A DNA stretch of 25,099 nucleotides from Bacteroidetes bacterium 4572_112. GTDB taxonomy: Bacteria; Bacteroidota; Bacteroidia; Bacteroidales; UBA1556. Below the pieces are notes generated by a model that was not told where the DNA came from, did not search any database, and was given only the letters and a program-made list of their open reading frames with translations. Below are positions 23,545 through 25,099 of the stretch, in pieces (position 1 is the first letter of the stretch; each line of letters opens with the position of its first letter). Position numbers and translations under genes: made by a program. The stretch is from positions 1 to 25,099 of the forward strand of contig NIUZ01000003.1 of assembly GCA_002254285.1 (NCBI GenBank). Reading direction: 5' to 3'.

Positions 23545-24765
23545 GTGCATCCAAAAGACATCTCAATAGCTGATTATAATTACCCATTGCCTGACGATAG
23601 AATTGCTCAGCATCCTGTTGCTCAGCGTGATAAAAGTAAGCTGCTTATTTCTAATAATGGTGATATTCAGGAATCTGTTTTTGAGAATATTGCAGATTTT
23701 CTGCCTAAAGATAGCCTTATTGTTTATAATAATACCAAGGTTATTCGTGCAAGAATGCAATTCAGAAAACCCACAGGAGCCAAAATTGAGATTTTTATTC
23801 TTGAGCCATTATCTCCGACAGTTGAAATACAGAATTCATTTTCGGTAACTGCTCAATGTGAGTGGAAATGCCTTGTTGGTGGGGCTAAAAAATGGAAGCA
23901 AGGAGAGCTTTCGTTAGAGATGGAATATAATGGTGCTAGATTCACTGTTTATGCCGAAAAAGCTGAGACTATTGGAAATTCGTTTCGTATAAAATTCCGT
24001 TGGGAACCTGTTGAATTAACTTTTTCGGATGTGCTAATAGCCACAGGCAGTATACCTTTGCCTCCTTATATGAAGCGCGATACCGAGCAGGAAGATGTGA
24101 AGAGGTATCAAACAATATATGCCAAGCATCAAGGCTCTGTAGCAGCTCCAACTGCAGGATTGCATTTTACCACTGAAGTTGAAAAATCACTTGCCAATAA
24201 AGGCATAAAGAATAATTATGTTAGTCTACATGTGGGCGCAGGTACTTTTAAGCCTGTTTCGGCAGAAAAAATTGAAGGCCACGAGATGCATACCGAACAG
24301 GTGGTTATTCAGAAGCAATTGGTCGAGGATTTATTGCAATATTCTGACAAAAAAATCATTGCCGTGGGGACTACTACTACTCGCAGTTTGGAAAGTATTT
24401 ATTGGTACGGAGTGCAATTATTACAAGATATGAGCACGAGTTTCCATATTAAGCAATGGGATCCTTATGACAATGAGTTTGCAAAATATGTTACAGTAGA
24501 GCGTAGCCTGAAGGCTGTAATAGAATATATGGATGCAAATAATATTGAGGAGCTACATGGCGATACTCAGATAATTATAGCTCCTTCCTACGAATACAAA
24601 ATTGTAGATATTCTTATCACTAATTTTCATCAGCCAAAGAGCACATTGCTATTATTGGTTTCAGCGTTTTATGGCGAGCAGTGGAAAGAATCATACGACT
24701 ATGCACTGGATAATGAATTCCGATTCTTAAGCTATGGGGATTCTTGCTTGTTTTTTAAGAAATAA
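23545..24765 (+). CDS. queA: S-adenosylmethionine:tRNA ribosyltransferase-isomerase (QueA)
   Basis: Transfers the ribosyl part of SAM to preQ1 in tRNA to make epoxyqueuosine, the penultimate step of queuosine synthesis. The 406 residues hold the QueA blocks: LPDDRIAQHPVAQRDKSKLL near the start, YAKHQGSVAAPTAGLHFT, LHVGAGTFKPV, HEMHTE, VGTTTTRSLES, TNFHQPKSTLLLLVSAFYG and FLSYGDSCLF at the end. The start is a GTG at 23545, because the family N-terminus begins at this residue and the preceding gene ends 6 nt earlier; no in-frame ATG fits. Length slightly above the ~350 of E. coli QueA comes from extra segments between about 75 and 160, as in other Bacteroidota copies I recall. A repeat element starts 29 nt after the stop. 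Confidence 0.95.
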   Translation: MHPKDISIADYNYPLPDDRIAQHPVAQRDKSKLLISNNGDIQESVFENIADFLPKDSLIVYNNTKVIRARMQFRKPTGAKIEIFILEPLSPTVEIQNSFSVTAQCEWKCLVGGAKKWKQGELSLEMEYNGARFTVYAEKAETIGNSFRIKFRWEPVELTFSDVLIATGSIPLPPYMKRDTEQEDVKRYQTIYAKHQGSVAAPTAGLHFTTEVEKSLANKGIKNNYVSLHVGAGTFKPVSAEKIEGHEMHTEQVVIQKQLVEDLLQYSDKKIIAVGTTTTRSLESIYWYGVQLLQDMSTSFHIKQWDPYDNEFAKYVTVERSLKAVIEYMDANNIEELHGDTQIIIAPSYEYKIVDILITNFHQPKSTLLLLVSAFYGEQWKESYDYALDNEFRFLSYGDSCLFFKK

Positions 24766-24794
24766 AACTTAAAAAAAGCTCAAGCCTTGGATGA

Positions 24795-24902
24795 TTAACA
24801 CCTTCGAGAATTGCAATAAGCTCTTACAGCGGTACTTTCCAACGCAATATAGAAACACCTGCGAAGTTCTGATGAATTCTCGAAAGTATTTATAGCGATA
24901 AG
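24795..24902 (+). repeat. Structured direct repeat, copy A
   Basis: It begins TTAACACCTTCGAGAATTGC and ends TAGCGATAAG. A perfect 10-bp inverted repeat TTCGAGAATT (24803-24812) / AATTCTCGAA (24875-24884) encloses an imperfect inner arm around a conserved loop, CCAACGCAATATAG. It starts 29 nt after queA. Confidence 0.8.
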
Positions 24903-24989
24903 GTAGTTTTAAGTGGAAGCCTAGCTTGAGAATCAAGAAAACCCCCACACAACAGTGGCAAATAAACATGAAGTTCAAAACGAAAGGCG

Positions 24990-25097
24990 TTAATTTCTTT
25001 GAGAATTGCAACAAGCTCTTAGCAGCGGTATTCTCCAACGCAATATAGAACTATCTGCAAAATAGTGGTGAATTCTCGAATGTACGTAAGCGATAAG
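24990..25097 (+). repeat. Structured direct repeat, copy B
   Basis: A diverged second copy, with GAGAATTGCAA.AAGCTCTTA, CCAACGCAATATAGAA, TGAATTCTCGAA and GCGATAAG all kept. The outer arm is TTTGAGAATT / AATTCTCGAA, still pairing through a G:U. It reaches the window end, so more copies may lie beyond. Confidence 0.8.
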
Positions 25098-25099
25098 AT

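Larger units (their letters stand above)
24766..25099. other. Repeat-bearing end of the window
   Basis: No protein gene is supported. The stretch holds a repeat element of about 108 nt twice, at 24795-24902 and 24990-25097, in the same direction and 195 nt apart. The 87 nt between them include short hairpins CTTGA-GAA-TCAAG and CCAC-ACAACA-GTGG. Confidence 0.7.

Noticed and set aside
23545..24765. queA frameshift or truncation because no ATG begins the family N-terminus
   Set aside because: The in-frame GTG at 23545 starts exactly where the family begins, and all conserved blocks follow without interruption.
24769..25038. Open frame of 89 codons on the minus strand across the repeat region
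   Set aside because: It spans both repeat copies, repeats the peptide KSLLQFSK only because the DNA repeats, and has no family match. Frame is not kept between copies because of an indel.
24795..25097. CRISPR array
   Set aside because: The repeat is ~108 nt, diverged between copies and structured. Direct repeats of 24-47 nt with uniform spacers and cas genes are absent.
24795..25097. Definite integron attC cassette array
   Set aside because: The folded shape is suggestive, but canonical core boxes are not convincing, no integrase is present and the interval holds no cassette gene. Kept only as one hypothesis.
1..25099. Insertion sequences, transposases, phage genes, tRNA or rRNA genes
   Set aside because: No transposase, integrase, phage structural or defence protein family was seen in any frame, and no tRNA-like cloverleaf or rRNA segment was noticed.

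Overview
The window is AT-rich DNA from a member of the Bacteroidota. The protein families support this: a GldB-type lipoprotein, a head-GIN/DUF2807 protein, a Bacteroidota-style HtpG C-terminus, a cysteine-free Sir2, and an M23 peptidase divergent from alaS. So do the repeated upstream TAnnTTTG cores, which match the -7 element of Bacteroidota promoters, and the A-rich start regions without Shine-Dalgarno sequences. Acetate-forming and C4-acid genes suggest a fermentative or facultative lifestyle, perhaps within Bacteroidales/Marinilabiliales; the order is a guess.

Layout: 1-222 is the 5' part of an aquaporin gene on the minus strand, broken by a one-base frameshift near the window edge. An M23 peptidase (minus) and alaS (plus) diverge from back-to-back promoters, and a GldB-like lipoprotein follows alaS. 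A minus block then carries an acidic amino acid/dicarboxylate symporter, a DUF2807 adhesin-like protein and a Sir2 deacylase. The plus-strand core, 8907-16453, is a malate/TCA island: two tandem hybrid malic enzymes, a mitochondrial-type citrate synthase and malate dehydrogenase, each apparently with its own promoter and several with terminators. HtpG (minus) converges on it. A two-gene ThrE-type exporter (minus) follows. The right end has an ADP-forming acyl-CoA synthetase, an acidic protein of unknown function and queA (plus).

Functionally, the symporter could import glutamate, aspartate or C4 acids. The two malic enzymes, malate dehydrogenase and citrate synthase interconvert malate, pyruvate, oxaloacetate and citrate, and the acyl-CoA synthetase would recover ATP from acetyl-CoA with release of acetate. 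Sir2 may reverse acylation of such enzymes. These links are inferred from gene content.

No clear new defence or mobile system is visible. The most unusual material is non-coding: a structured repeat starting after queA and recurring at a 195-base offset up to the window end; a four-copy CCCGAT...ATCGGG palindrome family in intergenic DNA; a 693-base gap upstream of the acyl-CoA synthetase with paired hairpins, TTAGGGG repeats and an eight-unit 10-bp tandem array; a 34-nt perfect palindrome abutting the mdh promoter; and a long leader before citrate synthase. The frameshift at one edge and the repeat at the other would fit an assembled contig ending there.
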